Shown in pieces: positions 16,542-25,486 of a DNA stretch of 64,000 nt. The notes below the pieces were generated by a model that was not told where the DNA came from, made no database searches, and worked only from the letters and a program-made list of their open reading frames with translations. A program made the translations under genes and the position numbers. The DNA lies in assembly GCF_018687575.1 (NCBI RefSeq), contig NZ_CP061297.1, positions 186,001-250,000 on the forward strand. Direction: 5' to 3'. The first letter of the stretch is position 1. Every line of letters starts with the position of its first letter. The DNA comes from Polynucleobacter asymbioticus. GTDB lineage: Bacteria; Pseudomonadota; Gammaproteobacteria; Burkholderiales; Burkholderiaceae.

Positions 16542-17450
16542 ATGAGTCAAGCTACTTCCGCTGAGTTACATACCGACCCCACCCAATTTCCTGGTGTGGA
16601 TGTCTATGCGGTCGCAGGCAACCCCATCTCACATAGCAAATCGCCTGCCATCCATAAACGGTTTGCTGAGCAGTCAAATCAAAAAATGCATTACGGGCTT
16701 TTGCAGCCTGAACTTGGTGAATTCAAAACCGTTGTGCAAGCGTTCTTTGCTGCTGGCGGAAAAGGGATGAATGTCACCGTACCATTTAAGTTGGATGCCC
16801 AAGCACTTGCGGATGTATTAACACCGCGTGCGCAGCTCGCCGGAGCTGTAAATACTTTGCGCATTGAAGATGGAAAAATCTTTGGTGACAATACTGATGG
16901 TGCTGGCTTAGTCAGAGACTTATTGGCGCAGGGAATTCAGATTCAAGGTGCTCGAATCTTATTGCTGGGAGCGGGCGGTGCTTCACGTGGAGTGCTTGGA
17001 CCTTTGCTAGAGCAGTCGCCTAAAGAGCTCATCATTGCCAATCGATCGAATGCTAAAGCTGATGAATTAGTGCAATTGTTTCGTGATTCGGCTAGCTCCC
17101 TCAATGTTGTTCTACAAGCAGTGACTTTGGGTGACCTGGAGGATGCTGCTAAGACTACATCTCCTTTTGATCTCATTATTAATGCAACTGCAGCCGGCCT
17201 ATCCGATGCATCGCCGATTAGCGATCTAGCTGCAAGCAATATCTTTATTCCAAAATCGTTTGCCTATGACATGGTCTATGGCAAAGCTACTGCGTTTATG
17301 CAACAAGCATTACATCGCGGTGCACGGGTGAGTGATGGCTTGGGCATGCTAGTAGAGCAGGCTGCTGACGCCTTCTTAATCTGGCGCGGCTCTCAGTTTG
17401 CTGATGCGATTGATCCTCGCGCTGTATTGGCAGAGCTTCGTACTTCCTAG
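16542..17450 (+). CDS. aroE: Shikimate dehydrogenase
   Basis: NADPH-dependent reduction of 3-dehydroshikimate to shikimate, one step after AroQ. The 302 residues carry an N-terminal extension of about 18 residues before [25 protein letters not shown] contains the catalytic Lys, [14 protein letters not shown] the catalytic Asp, and [12 protein letters not shown] the NADP loop; [10 protein letters not shown] and [11 protein letters not shown] follow. No Shine-Dalgarno is visible before ATG 16542; a TATCCT at 16527-16532 lies close upstream. mtgA starts 17 bp after the stop. Confidence 0.96.
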   Translation: MSQATSAELHTDPTQFPGVDVYAVAGNPISHSKSPAIHKRFAEQSNQKMHYGLLQPELGEFKTVVQAFFAAGGKGMNVTVPFKLDAQALADVLTPRAQLAGAVNTLRIEDGKIFGDNTDGAGLVRDLLAQGIQIQGARILLLGAGGASRGVLGPLLEQSPKELIIANRSNAKADELVQLFRDSASSLNVVLQAVTLGDLEDAAKTTSPFDLIINATAAGLSDASPISDLAASNIFIPKSFAYDMVYGKATAFMQQALHRGARVSDGLGMLVEQAADAFLIWRGSQFADAIDPRAVLAELRTS

Positions 17451-17467
17451 TTTCTGGCTGAGCTTTG

Positions 17468-18208
17468 ATGCGCTGGCTTTCTTATCTCCTGAAATGTTTG
17501 CTGGGTGGTTTTATTGCCATGCAAATCTACTTTGTCATTCAGATTGGAATGTGGGCGGCGCTGGATCCAAGTAGTACTGCATTTCAGAGGGCGGAGCGTT
17601 GGCGCCTTTGTGGCCTGTCTTGGTCTTGCTCAGTGAAGTCAAACTGGGTTCCTTACGAAAAGATCTCTAGCAATCTCAAGCGTGCTGTTTTAGTGAGTGA
17701 AGATGACATCTTCTTTCAGCATATGGGTGTGCGATTTGAGGATATGAAAAAAGCTTGGACTAAAAATGCACAGCTCAACCAACCAGGGGGTAAAGCTAAA
17801 ACCGCTTTACGTGGTGGCTCCACTATTACTCAACAACTAGCAAAGAATCTTTTTCTCTCTTCCGAGCAGAATTATTTTCGCAAAGGACAGGAACTCATCA
17901 TTACAGGCTTACTCGAGGTCATGCTGCCCAAGCAGAGATTATTCGAAATCTATTTGAACTCGGTAGAGTGGGGTGAAGGAATCTTTGGTATTGGCGCCGC
18001 CTCTCAGCATTACTATGGGGTTAAGCCGGCATTGCTTGATCGAGAGCAGTCTGCAGCTTTGGCTTCAGCATTACCAGCGCCGAAGTGTTTTGACAAAGCG
18101 CAATACTGTCGTAAGGCCAATATTCACTTCCCGACACGGCAAGACTTTATTTTGGAAAATATGGATAGAGTGGCTTTAGCGCCCACTCCAAAACCAAAGG
18201 CGCGATAG
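17468..18208 (+). CDS. mtgA: Monofunctional biosynthetic peptidoglycan transglycosylase
   Basis: GT51 enzyme polymerising lipid II into glycan strands on the periplasmic side of the inner membrane. The roughly 246 residues have one N-terminal membrane helix (about 8-30). The catalytic Glu is in VSEDDIFFQHMG, followed by GGSTITQQLAKNLFL, KGQELIITGLLEVMLPKQRLFEIYLN with the second Glu, and GIFGIGAASQHYYG. There is no transpeptidase domain, so it is not a bifunctional PBP. ATG 17468 is preferred to the TTG at 17465. It is the last gene of the mpl-to-mtgA plus-strand run. Confidence 0.95.
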   Translation: MRWLSYLLKCLLGGFIAMQIYFVIQIGMWAALDPSSTAFQRAERWRLCGLSWSCSVKSNWVPYEKISSNLKRAVLVSEDDIFFQHMGVRFEDMKKAWTKNAQLNQPGGKAKTALRGGSTITQQLAKNLFLSSEQNYFRKGQELIITGLLEVMLPKQRLFEIYLNSVEWGEGIFGIGAASQHYYGVKPALLDREQSAALASALPAPKCFDKAQYCRKANIHFPTRQDFILENMDRVALAPTPKPKAR

Positions 18209-18234
18209 GTCTGTTGTAACTCGATCTAACATTT

Positions 18235-19080
18235 TTATTTACTAGCTGCAGCACTTAACGCATCTCTAGTGGTGATGGCTGCTTTTCTAGCGGCTTCAGC
18301 AAAATCACTGCCTGAGCTCGCATACAAGATTGCTCTGGAAGAGTTGATCATCATGCCCGTGCCTGGCTGATTGGGGATGCCCCCAGCTTTAACGGTGGCA
18401 TCGATATCGCCACCCTGAGCACCAATGCCGGGAATGAGTAATGGCATCTTGCCCACAATAGATCGTACTTTGGCAATTTCTTCAGGGAAGGTTGCGCCAA
18501 CTACGAGACTAATTTGGCCAGAGGTATTCCACTGTTGTGCTGCGAGTTTGGCAACGTGCAGATAGAGCGGCTCACCATTCGGGGTGACATTCAGAAACTG
18601 AAGGTCAGAGCCCCCTGGGTTGGAGGTGCGGCATAAAACAATCACACCCTTGCCTGCGTGCTTTAGGTAAGGCTCGATTGTGTCAAAGCCCATGTAAGGG
18701 TTAACGGTCACCGCATCTGCACCGTAGCGCTCAAAAGCCTCTAGGGCATAGTGGTCGGCAGTGCTGCCGATATCGCCGCGCTTGGAGTCCAGAATAACGG
18801 GGATATGGGGGTATTTGTCTTTCAGGTATCGAGTCAGCTTTTCAAGCTGGGCTTCAGCTCTTTGGGAGGCAAAGTAAGCAAACTGGGGCTTAAAGGAGCA
18901 GACGGTATCCGCAGTAGCGTCAGCGATCTCGCGGCAGAACTCAAAAATCCCCTCAGTCTTACCCTGAAACACAGCGGGTAGACGCTGAGGATCCGGATCA
19001 AAGCCCACACACAACATGCTGCCTTGGGAAGCCCATGCAGACTGGAGTTGTTGGGTAAAGGTATTTGGGCTAGAGTTCAT
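18235..19080 (-). CDS. pyrF: Orotidine 5'-phosphate decarboxylase (PyrF type 2)
   Basis: Last step of UMP synthesis. The 281 residues are longer than the E. coli type and match the subfamily called type 2. [11 protein letters not shown] near the start, FKPQFAYF, and the catalytic [16 protein letters not shown] with Lys100 are present, then [18 protein letters not shown] and the phosphate-binding [11 protein letters not shown]. It is a single gene, convergent with mtgA (26 bp apart) and divergent from corA. The other pyrimidine genes pyrR-pyrB lie near 44.3-45.8 kb. Confidence 0.95.
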   Translation of the reverse strand: MNSSPNTFTQQLQSAWASQGSMLCVGFDPDPQRLPAVFQGKTEGIFEFCREIADATADTVCSFKPQFAYFASQRAEAQLEKLTRYLKDKYPHIPVILDSKRGDIGSTADHYALEAFERYGADAVTVNPYMGFDTIEPYLKHAGKGVIVLCRTSNPGGSDLQFLNVTPNGEPLYLHVAKLAAQQWNTSGQISLVVGATFPEEIAKVRSIVGKMPLLIPGIGAQGGDIDATVKAGGIPNQPGTGMMINSSRAILYASSGSDFAEAARKAAITTRDALSAAASK

Positions 19081-19154
19081 TGGGATTAGGCTTATTTTAG
19101 TGAAACTGTCATGAGCTATAGGATAAACTAGCGACCATTCCTTAGGAGTTCACC

Positions 19155-20126
19155 ATGATCAACTTGTTCGTCCTGCAAAATGGCCGCCTCTCTCAAGAGC
19201 AAGTGGAAGATCGCAATGAATTGTTGCAATACTCCAACCCTATCTGGATCGATGTAGTTGACCCTGAAGAGGAAGAGCTTCTATGGATTAAAGAGGCTTT
19301 TGGCGTTCTTTTGCCTGAATTGGATGATTTGGGTGACTTAGAAGCTTCTGCGCGTTATTTCGAGGCAGATGACGGCCACCTCCATATTCGTACTGATTTC
19401 CTATTGGATGAAGAAGAAACTTCTCGTAACGTGCGAGTTGCTTTCGTCATGACCAAGCAAGTTTTGTTCTCTATTCATGATGAAGATTTGCCAGTATTCC
19501 GTTTAGTGCGTTTGCGTGCCCGTTTGCGTCCTGGTTCAGTAAGTAATGCAAAAGACGTTTTATTAGATTTGTATTCCACTGATGCTGAGTATTCCGCCGA
19601 TGCTTTGGAAGAGGTTTATGAAAACCTCGAGCAAGCAGGTAAGCGCGTTCTGCAAGATGACATCACTGATAACGATGCAGAAGAAGTGCTCGAAACGATT
19701 GCCAAGGAAGAAGATACCAACGGACGCATTCGTCGTAATGTGATGGATACCCGCCGCGCATTGTCTTTCTTAATGCGAAGCAAGTTATTGTCTGATGAGC
19801 AGCAAGAAGAAGCGCGTCAGATTTTGCGAGACATTGATTCACTAGAAAACCACACTGCCTTCTTGTTCGATAAGATTAACTTCTTGATGGATGCGACAGT
19901 CGGTTTTATTAATTTGAACCAAAGTAAGATCATCAAGATCTTCTCAGTAGTATCTGTTGCTTTAATGCCGCCTACTCTATTGGCTAGTGTGTGGGGTATG
20001 AACTTCCGCTACATGCCAGAGCTAGAAGAGACTTGGGGTTATCCAGTCGCCATTATTTCTATGGTGATTTCAGCGATGATTCCACTAGGCTACTTCCGCC
20101 ATAAGGGCTGGTTAAGCTCACGCTAA
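19155..20126 (+). CDS. corA: CorA-family magnesium/cobalt transporter
   Basis: Homopentameric inner membrane channel for Mg2+ and Co2+. The 323 residues consist of a large acidic cytoplasmic N-terminal domain (about 1-255) and two C-terminal transmembrane helices. The selectivity motif GMN is in ASVWGMNFRYMPELEETWGY (about residue 280), and the Lys/Arg-rich end is cytoplasmic. TTAGGAG is placed well before ATG 19155. It stands alone, divergent from pyrF. A hairpin terminator follows. Confidence 0.95.
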   Translation: MINLFVLQNGRLSQEQVEDRNELLQYSNPIWIDVVDPEEEELLWIKEAFGVLLPELDDLGDLEASARYFEADDGHLHIRTDFLLDEEETSRNVRVAFVMTKQVLFSIHDEDLPVFRLVRLRARLRPGSVSNAKDVLLDLYSTDAEYSADALEEVYENLEQAGKRVLQDDITDNDAEEVLETIAKEEDTNGRIRRNVMDTRRALSFLMRSKLLSDEQQEEARQILRDIDSLENHTAFLFDKINFLMDATVGFINLNQSKIIKIFSVVSVALMPPTLLASVWGMNFRYMPELEETWGYPVAIISMVISAMIPLGYFRHKGWLSSR

Positions 20127-20137
20127 TTCTGTAGTAC

Positions 20138-20157
20138 TGCCTTATTAGGCATTTTTT
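20138..20157 (+). terminator. intrinsic terminator of corA
   Basis: TGCCT-TATT-AGGCA (20138-20151) followed by T6 (20152-20157). It overlaps the 3' end of the convergent pncC gene, whose stop is at 20145-20147. Confidence 0.75.
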
Positions 20158-20669
20158 GGTTTAAGTAATTCCAGAAATTTCGAGAGCGCAAAATCACGCG
20201 CTTGTTCTCGCACAATTTGGCGATCGCCGTTGAAGTGCTTAGTCAGCGTGGCGGTATTGATGACATCATTTCCAATACTTTCTTTAATCGCCCAGCCAAA
20301 GCAGACAGTGCCAACTGGTTTTTCTGGGGACCCACCTGTTGGCCCAGCAATGCCAGTAATGGAGATGGCAGCGTTGACATTGGCATTACGAAGTGCCCCC
20401 TCAGCCATGGCTTTAGCAACTTGCTCGCTAACCGCGCCAAAGGATTCAATCATTTCTACTGGAACATCTAAGCATTCAGATTTCGCAGCATTGCTATAGG
20501 TGATGTAGCCTCGCTCTAGCCAATCGCTTGAGCCAGCTAAATCCGTTAGAGTTCCGCAGACAAGGCCGCCGGTGCAGGATTCAGCCAGAGCAATTTTCCA
20601 AGCTCGACTGATTAAGGTCAGCGCAATCGCTCTCGCTAATTCATGCTGAGGATCGTTGTTATTTTTCAT
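20145..20669 (-). CDS. pncC: Nicotinamide-nucleotide amidohydrolase (CinA C-terminal family)
   Basis: Deamidates NMN to nicotinic acid mononucleotide in pyridine nucleotide recycling. The 174 residues correspond to a stand-alone CinA C-terminal domain: ALAESCTGGLVCGTLTDLAGSS, RGYITYSNAAKSECLDV and SITGIAGPTGGSPEKPVGTV with the conserved Ser and Gly-rich loop. ATG 20669 forms an ATGA overlap with the pgpA stop, so translation is probably coupled. A longer in-frame version extending to 20765 would run back into pgpA and has no family support. Confidence 0.93.
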   Translation of the reverse strand: MKNNNDPQHELARAIALTLISRAWKIALAESCTGGLVCGTLTDLAGSSDWLERGYITYSNAAKSECLDVPVEMIESFGAVSEQVAKAMAEGALRNANVNAAISITGIAGPTGGSPEKPVGTVCFGWAIKESIGNDVINTATLTKHFNGDRQIVREQARDFALSKFLELLKPKNA

Positions 20670-21247
20670 GAGAGGTAGCTCAATCCAATATGTAAAAGCG
20701 CAATGGTGAGTAGGGTGAAAAATGCTGCAGCCAAATCGTCGGCAATGATTCCAAAGCCGCGCCAAAGTATTAAACCAAAATTGGATGGAGAGGAATTATC
20801 GCCATCTGCTAATTTTTTAAAGTGTCGATCAATCATTTCAATCGGACCTGGCTTGACGGCATCAAAGAATCTGAAAAGTACAAACGCCAAAATCTGCATC
20901 CACAAGTTTGTAGGCATGATGAAGATCAATACAAGCCAGAAGGCGACAACTTCATCCCACACAATTCCGCCAAAATCTTTTTTGCCTAACTCTTCGCTGA
21001 CTTGTCCGCAGATCCAGCAGCCTAGCAGTATTCCAGTTCCAATGATCCACAGCCAAGCTTCGGTAGAAAGAAAATATTCTCCTATCAGGAATGCGACCCA
21101 AGCCCATAGTGTTCCTGCGGTGCCAGGGGCGAATGGCGCTAAACCACTACCCATGCCGAATGCTAGGGCGCGACTAGGTTTACTAAATACCCATTTGAGG
21201 CTGGGATTTAATGAGGAGGAGTCTGGCGCATTAGTTCGGGTATTCAT
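20666..21247 (-). CDS. pgpA: Phosphatidylglycerophosphatase A
   Basis: Removes the phosphate from phosphatidylglycerol phosphate in the inner membrane to make phosphatidylglycerol. The 193 residues include a polar N-terminal extension (about 25 residues), then GMGSGLAPFAPGTAGTLWAW, DFGGIVWDEVVAFW with the acidic catalytic residues, FRFFDAVKPGPI and a hydrophobic C-terminal helix. Four or so membrane segments are seen. ATG 21247 overlaps the thiL stop as ATGA, and its own stop overlaps pncC the same way. Confidence 0.95.
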   Translation of the reverse strand: MNTRTNAPDSSSLNPSLKWVFSKPSRALAFGMGSGLAPFAPGTAGTLWAWVAFLIGEYFLSTEAWLWIIGTGILLGCWICGQVSEELGKKDFGGIVWDEVVAFWLVLIFIMPTNLWMQILAFVLFRFFDAVKPGPIEMIDRHFKKLADGDNSSPSNFGLILWRGFGIIADDLAAAFFTLLTIALLHIGLSYLS

Positions 21248-22266
21248 GCGAAGTGATCAAAAGATTTCAATAGTAAATTGGCTTCTTGAATGTTTAATGG
21301 TTTCCCATCGTTACCGATGATGTGTATCTCAGGTGTTGAGTGTTGCATGGATTTGATGCTGCCAATTTGAGTCAGCGGAAGATTGAGTTCTGCACTGATT
21401 TTGGCGATGGCATCTCGCTGATTACCAGGAGCGGTAAAACACAGCTCGTAATCATCCCCGCCACTTGCGGCGCATTGGTTTTGGATGGCTTGTGATTGCT
21501 TGAGTAGGATGCTGGATTTCGGAATTCTGCCTAAGAAGACTTCAGCGCTTTTGCCAGACTCATCGAGGATATGTTTGAGATCGCCTAATAGGCCATCAGA
21601 GACATCCAAAGCGGAGTTGGCAATGCCTCTTAAGGCAATGCCTAAATCCAGCCTCGGAGTTGGTCGATGCATGCGCCCTTCAATGCTTGCCAAATCCTCT
21701 TGAGGTAATTGAATTTCATGACGCAGTGCAGCAAGAGTAAGTCTGGCATCGCCAACAGTTCCTGAAACCCAAATGTCATCACCCTCTAATGCCCCTGATC
21801 TACGAATGGCTTTCTCTGTCGGAATACTGCCAAAAGCAGTGATACAAATATTGAGTGGGCCGGCAGTGGTATCGCCACCAATTAGCGGGCAGTTGTAATG
21901 ATTTGCAATAGCAAATAATCCCTTGCTAAAGGCTTCCAGCCATGCTGAATTAGGCCCTGGTAAGGCTAACGCTAAAGTAAAGCCCAATGGCTTAGCACCC
22001 ATGGCTGCCAGGTCTGAGAGGTTGACTGCTAGGGCTTTCCAGCCCAGCCACTCTGGATTGGCGTCCGGGAAAAAGTGTCTGCCTGAGACCAGCATATCGC
22101 TGGTTATGGCAATTTCTTCGCTAGGGTCGATTTTTAGTAAGGCGCAGTCATCACCAATTCCCAATTTCACGGAGCCGGGATTCTTTCTGAGCATGAGTTC
22201 TGACTGCGTTTTAAAGAAGCGCTGAATCAGGTCAAATTCGCCAAGTGAGGAAGTTTGAGATTGCAT
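21244..22266 (-). CDS. thiL: Thiamine-monophosphate kinase
   Basis: Phosphorylates thiamine monophosphate to the active diphosphate. The chosen start ATG 22266 gives 340 residues beginning MQSQTSSLGEFDLIQRFF; a longer frame to 22386 adds hydrophobic residues not found in the family. Motifs: IGDDCALL with metal-binding Asp residues, TSDMLVSGRHF, KALAVNLSDLAAMGAKP, IGGDTTAGP, VSGTVGDARL, DVSDGLLGDL, and GGDDYELCF near the C-terminus. It is divergent from maeB (about 70 bp) and first of the coupled set thiL-pgpA-pncC. Confidence 0.95.
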   Translation of the reverse strand: MQSQTSSLGEFDLIQRFFKTQSELMLRKNPGSVKLGIGDDCALLKIDPSEEIAITSDMLVSGRHFFPDANPEWLGWKALAVNLSDLAAMGAKPLGFTLALALPGPNSAWLEAFSKGLFAIANHYNCPLIGGDTTAGPLNICITAFGSIPTEKAIRRSGALEGDDIWVSGTVGDARLTLAALRHEIQLPQEDLASIEGRMHRPTPRLDLGIALRGIANSALDVSDGLLGDLKHILDESGKSAEVFLGRIPKSSILLKQSQAIQNQCAASGGDDYELCFTAPGNQRDAIAKISAELNLPLTQIGSIKSMQHSTPEIHIIGNDGKPLNIQEANLLLKSFDHFA

Positions 22267-22338
22267 GCCCCATTTTATGGCTCTTGGGAGTCCTCCACCC
22301 GAGAGGAATAGAATTAGAAGCTTGAATACGTCTGATTG

Positions 22339-24678
22339 ATGAGTGAACTGATGAGTAAACCAAGCAATAGCAGTAAAGAACAGCAAATAGCGGATTTAAG
22401 AGCAGCCGCTCTCCACTATCACGAGTTTCCTGTCCCAGGAAAAATCGAAATTGCCCCAACAAAGCAGTTAACCAATCAGCGAGACCTAGCGCTGGCCTAT
22501 ACACCTGGTGTTGCTGCAGCCTGCGAAGAGATTGCTAAAGACCCTGCCAACGCATTCCGTTACACAGCCCGCGGCAATTTAGTCGGCGTAATTACTAACG
22601 GTACAGCTGTCTTAGGCTTAGGAAATATTGGTCCATTGGCAAGCAAGCCGGTGATGGAGGGTAAAGCAGTTCTCTTTAAGAAATTTGCTGGTATCGATGT
22701 ATTCGATATTGAAGTGAATGAAAATGATCCAGACAAATTAGTTGAAATCATTGCTGCGCTTGAGCCCACTTTTGGTGGTATCAATTTAGAGGACATCAAA
22801 GCACCAGATTGTTTTGTAGTCGAACGCAAGTTACAAGCGCGCATGAAGATTCCGGTCTTCCATGACGATCAACATGGAACTGCGATCGTGGTCGCTGCTG
22901 CAATTCTCAATGGCTTGAAGGTTGTTGGTAAAGACGTGGGTAACGTGAAGCTAGTTACCTCGGGTGCTGGCGCTGCCGCATTAGCTTGTTTGGACTTATT
23001 GGTTGACCTCGGTATCCCACGAAAAAATATTTGGGTAACTGACTTAGCTGGTGTTGCCTATAAAGGCCGTAAAGAATTAATGGATCCTGAGAAGGAGCCG
23101 TTCTGCCAAGAGACAGAACTGCGTACACTCGATCAAGCAATTGAAGGTGCAGATATTTTCTTGGGTCTTTCTGCTGGCGGTGTTCTCAAGCAAGACATGG
23201 TCAAGAAGATGGCGCCTAAGCCATTGGTCTACGCCTTAGCAAATCCAACCCCAGAGATTCTTCCTGAAGAGGTAAAGGAAGTTCGTCCTGATGCAGTGAT
23301 GGCAACTGGCCGTACCGATTATCCAAACCAGGTTAATAACGTATTGTGCTTTCCATTCATCTTCCGTGGTGCATTAGACGTTGGCGCCACTACCATTACA
23401 CGTGGCATGGAAGTCGCCGCTGTTAAGGCTGTAGCGGAATTGGCACAAGCTGAGCAGAGCGAAGTAGTCACCTCTGTGTACGGTATTGAGAACTTATCTT
23501 TTGGTCCAGAATATTTAATTCCGAAGCCATTTGACCCACGTTTGATTACTGTTATCGCACCTGCAGTTGCTAAGGCGGCGATGGATGATGGTGTTGCTCA
23601 ACGTCCGATTAAAGACTTTGATGCGTACCGTAATCAGTTACAACAATTTGTGTACCATTCCGGCACCTTGATGAAGCCATTGTTTAGCATTGCTAAACGA
23701 GTGCCTGCTGCACAAAAACGTATTGTGTTTGCTGAGGGTGAGGATGAGCGTGTATTGCGCGCAGTACAAATCATCATTGACGAGCATTTAGCGACACCAA
23801 TTTTGATTGGCCGTCCTGCAGTCATTGAGCATCGCATTGGTAAGTTTGGCTTGCGCATTAAAGCGGGTGAAGATTTTGAGATTGTGAACCCGGAGAGTGA
23901 TTCACGTTTCCGTGATTTCTGGCAAACCTACTTAGCTTTGACAGAGCGTAAAGGTGTTACTGAATCTTTCGCTAAGCTTGAAATGCGTCGTCGTAATAGC
24001 CTCATTGGTTCAGTGATGATTACCAAAGGCATGGCTGATGGAATGATTTGTGGAACCGTTGGAAACTTAGCAACACACTTGAAATATGTTGACGAAGTAG
24101 TGGGTCGTGAACCTGGCGCCAATGTTTATGGCGCAATGTCAGGACTGATTTTGCCGGGACGCCAAGTATTTTTGTTAGACACCCACGTTAATATTGATCC
24201 AACTGCAGAGCAATTGGCTGAGTTGACATTGATGGCCGCGAGCGAAATGCGTAAATTAGGCTTGGCGCCTAAGGTTGCACTCTTATCCCATTCCAACTTT
24301 GGTTCAAGCAGCGCTCCTTCCGCAGTCAAAATGCGTGAAGTATTGGCTTTGATTCAAAAGGCAGATCCAACTCTCGAGGTTGATGGTGAAATGCATGGCG
24401 ATAGCGCTTTGGATGAAACCATTCGTGCTACTGCAGTGACTTCGTCTCCTCTAAAAGGCGATGCCAACTTGCTAGTGTTGCCGAATATTGATGCTGCCAA
24501 CATTTCCTACAACTTGCTCAAGACTGCTGCTGGTAACGGTATTGCAATCGGCCCATTGCTCTTAGGTGCTGCTAAGCCGATTCATATTCTGACGCCATCT
24601 GCTACTGTGCGCCGTATCGTCAATGTCACCACTTTGGCGGTAGTTGAGGCAGCAAGTAACGCCAGAGGTGTAGCTTAA
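22339..24678 (+). CDS. maeB: NADP-dependent malic enzyme with C-terminal phosphotransacetylase-like domain
   Basis: Decarboxylates malate to pyruvate with NADP reduction. The roughly 779 residues have a malic enzyme half (about 1-430: [59 protein letters not shown]) and a phosphotransacetylase half (about 440-780: [33 protein letters not shown]). In E. coli MaeB the second half is regulatory (acetyl-CoA) rather than catalytic. ATG 22339 is chosen; TTG 22336 and ATG 22351 are alternatives. It is a single gene. Confidence 0.95.
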   Translation: MSELMSKPSNSSKEQQIADLRAAALHYHEFPVPGKIEIAPTKQLTNQRDLALAYTPGVAAACEEIAKDPANAFRYTARGNLVGVITNGTAVLGLGNIGPLASKPVMEGKAVLFKKFAGIDVFDIEVNENDPDKLVEIIAALEPTFGGINLEDIKAPDCFVVERKLQARMKIPVFHDDQHGTAIVVAAAILNGLKVVGKDVGNVKLVTSGAGAAALACLDLLVDLGIPRKNIWVTDLAGVAYKGRKELMDPEKEPFCQETELRTLDQAIEGADIFLGLSAGGVLKQDMVKKMAPKPLVYALANPTPEILPEEVKEVRPDAVMATGRTDYPNQVNNVLCFPFIFRGALDVGATTITRGMEVAAVKAVAELAQAEQSEVVTSVYGIENLSFGPEYLIPKPFDPRLITVIAPAVAKAAMDDGVAQRPIKDFDAYRNQLQQFVYHSGTLMKPLFSIAKRVPAAQKRIVFAEGEDERVLRAVQIIIDEHLATPILIGRPAVIEHRIGKFGLRIKAGEDFEIVNPESDSRFRDFWQTYLALTERKGVTESFAKLEMRRRNSLIGSVMITKGMADGMICGTVGNLATHLKYVDEVVGREPGANVYGAMSGLILPGRQVFLLDTHVNIDPTAEQLAELTLMAASEMRKLGLAPKVALLSHSNFGSSSAPSAVKMREVLALIQKADPTLEVDGEMHGDSALDETIRATAVTSSPLKGDANLLVLPNIDAANISYNLLKTAAGNGIAIGPLLLGAAKPIHILTPSATVRRIVNVTTLAVVEAASNARGVA

Positions 24679-24695
24679 GGCTTAGTAGCAGACCT

Positions 24696-24758
24696 TTATT
24701 TATGTTAGTTAGCAATAACTAACATAAATAATTATTATATAAATCAATGGTTTATATA
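24696..24758. repeat. two adjacent AT-rich perfect inverted repeats after maeB
   Basis: The first has 16-bp arms (24696-24711 and 24716-24731, TTATTTATGTTAGTTA and its complement) with a GCAA loop. The second has 8-bp arms TATATAAA (24736-24743) and TTTATATA (24751-24758). Neither is followed by a clean T-run on the plus strand. The first may terminate maeB transcripts or protect their 3' ends; the pair may also be a cruciform-prone protein site. The gap then runs to 24816 without other features. Confidence 0.75.
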
Positions 24759-24816
24759 AAATGTACTGTAAATGGGCTTGATTTGATGGCGTGTTAAGGG
24801 TAACCTAGCACCCATC

Positions 24817-25437
24817 ATGAATAATCGCTCTGAAAACGGCACTACAGTAAGCTTCGACGAACACAGTCGCGCTGAAAGTTGGGATAGTAACGATCGACTT
24901 GAAACAGAGTCGTCTGCTGCCAACATCTATGCTGAGGGTGGTTTATCTCGTTTACAAACCTATGCAGCAAATCAAGTTTCGGGGAAAAAAGTGACAGCTT
25001 CTTGGCGTGCCGCTTTGGCCGTTCGCGATGCCGGACCGCCGGCAATGTTGCGCAGTGTGCGCCCTAATATCGTGCAATCTATTCGTGCTTTCCGCACTCC
25101 TGATCTCCAGGAGGCGGCTACAGAGCTTGGTCAGCACTTCATTTACGCTAATTGTGCAAATGCAATGACTAAAGGCGAAGTGTTGGAAGCGATTGCGATT
25201 GCCTATACATTTACCAAGCAACAGGCTAAGAATTTCGATCCTTTGCTAGATGCTTTGACGACTACGGTTGATAAGTCTGGCCCACAGCCAGGTTTCGTAG
25301 TGGTACTAGAAGGTTTGCCTTGTACTCAGAAGTTTGACAAAGAAGCTCGCGAGACCCTCTTAGATGTATTCCGTGATGCTGTGGACTTCTGGTCTGAGCG
25401 ACGTACGCCTTATCGCGTGTTCTACTCTTTTGCTTAA
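24817..25437 (+). CDS. Barstar-like (ribonuclease inhibitor fold) protein
   Basis: A 206-residue cytoplasmic protein. The first 70 or so residues are polar and probably disordered. A barstar-like domain follows from about residue 80 (IVQSIRAFRTPDLQEAATELGQHFIYANC) through the helix NFDPLLDALTTTV, which matches the Asp/Glu-rich inhibitory helix region, to the strand GFVVVLEGLP and end PYRVFYSFA. Proteins like this occur widely in Burkholderiales without a known barnase partner; no secreted RNase gene is adjacent. The assignment rests on the domain's pattern, not on a search. ATG 24817 has a weak ribosome binding site. Confidence 0.7.
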   Translation: MNNRSENGTTVSFDEHSRAESWDSNDRLETESSAANIYAEGGLSRLQTYAANQVSGKKVTASWRAALAVRDAGPPAMLRSVRPNIVQSIRAFRTPDLQEAATELGQHFIYANCANAMTKGEVLEAIAIAYTFTKQQAKNFDPLLDALTTTVDKSGPQPGFVVVLEGLPCTQKFDKEARETLLDVFRDAVDFWSERRTPYRVFYSFA

Positions 25438-25460
25438 GCAGTAAATCCATAAAACAGCAC

Positions 25461-25486
25461 AAATCGCCTCTACTTGAGGCGATTTT
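25461..25486. terminator. bidirectional terminator between the barstar-like gene and rsmE
   Basis: Stem AAATCGCCTC (25461-25470) and GAGGCGATTT (25476-25485) with a 5-nt loop, with T's on both strands. The rsmE stop codon (25470-25472) is inside the hairpin. Confidence 0.8.

Noticed and set aside
20670..20765. N-terminal extension of pncC upstream of 20669
   Set aside because: It reads into pgpA in another frame; family members start near the ATG that overlaps the pgpA stop.
22267..22386. Hydrophobic 40-residue extension of thiL that could look like a signal anchor
   Set aside because: ThiL is a soluble enzyme; the extension is antisense to the start of maeB and lacks family support.
24817..25437. 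Toxin-immunity pair based on the barstar-like gene
   Set aside because: No barnase-like or other toxin gene is adjacent; the neighbours are maeB and rsmE.
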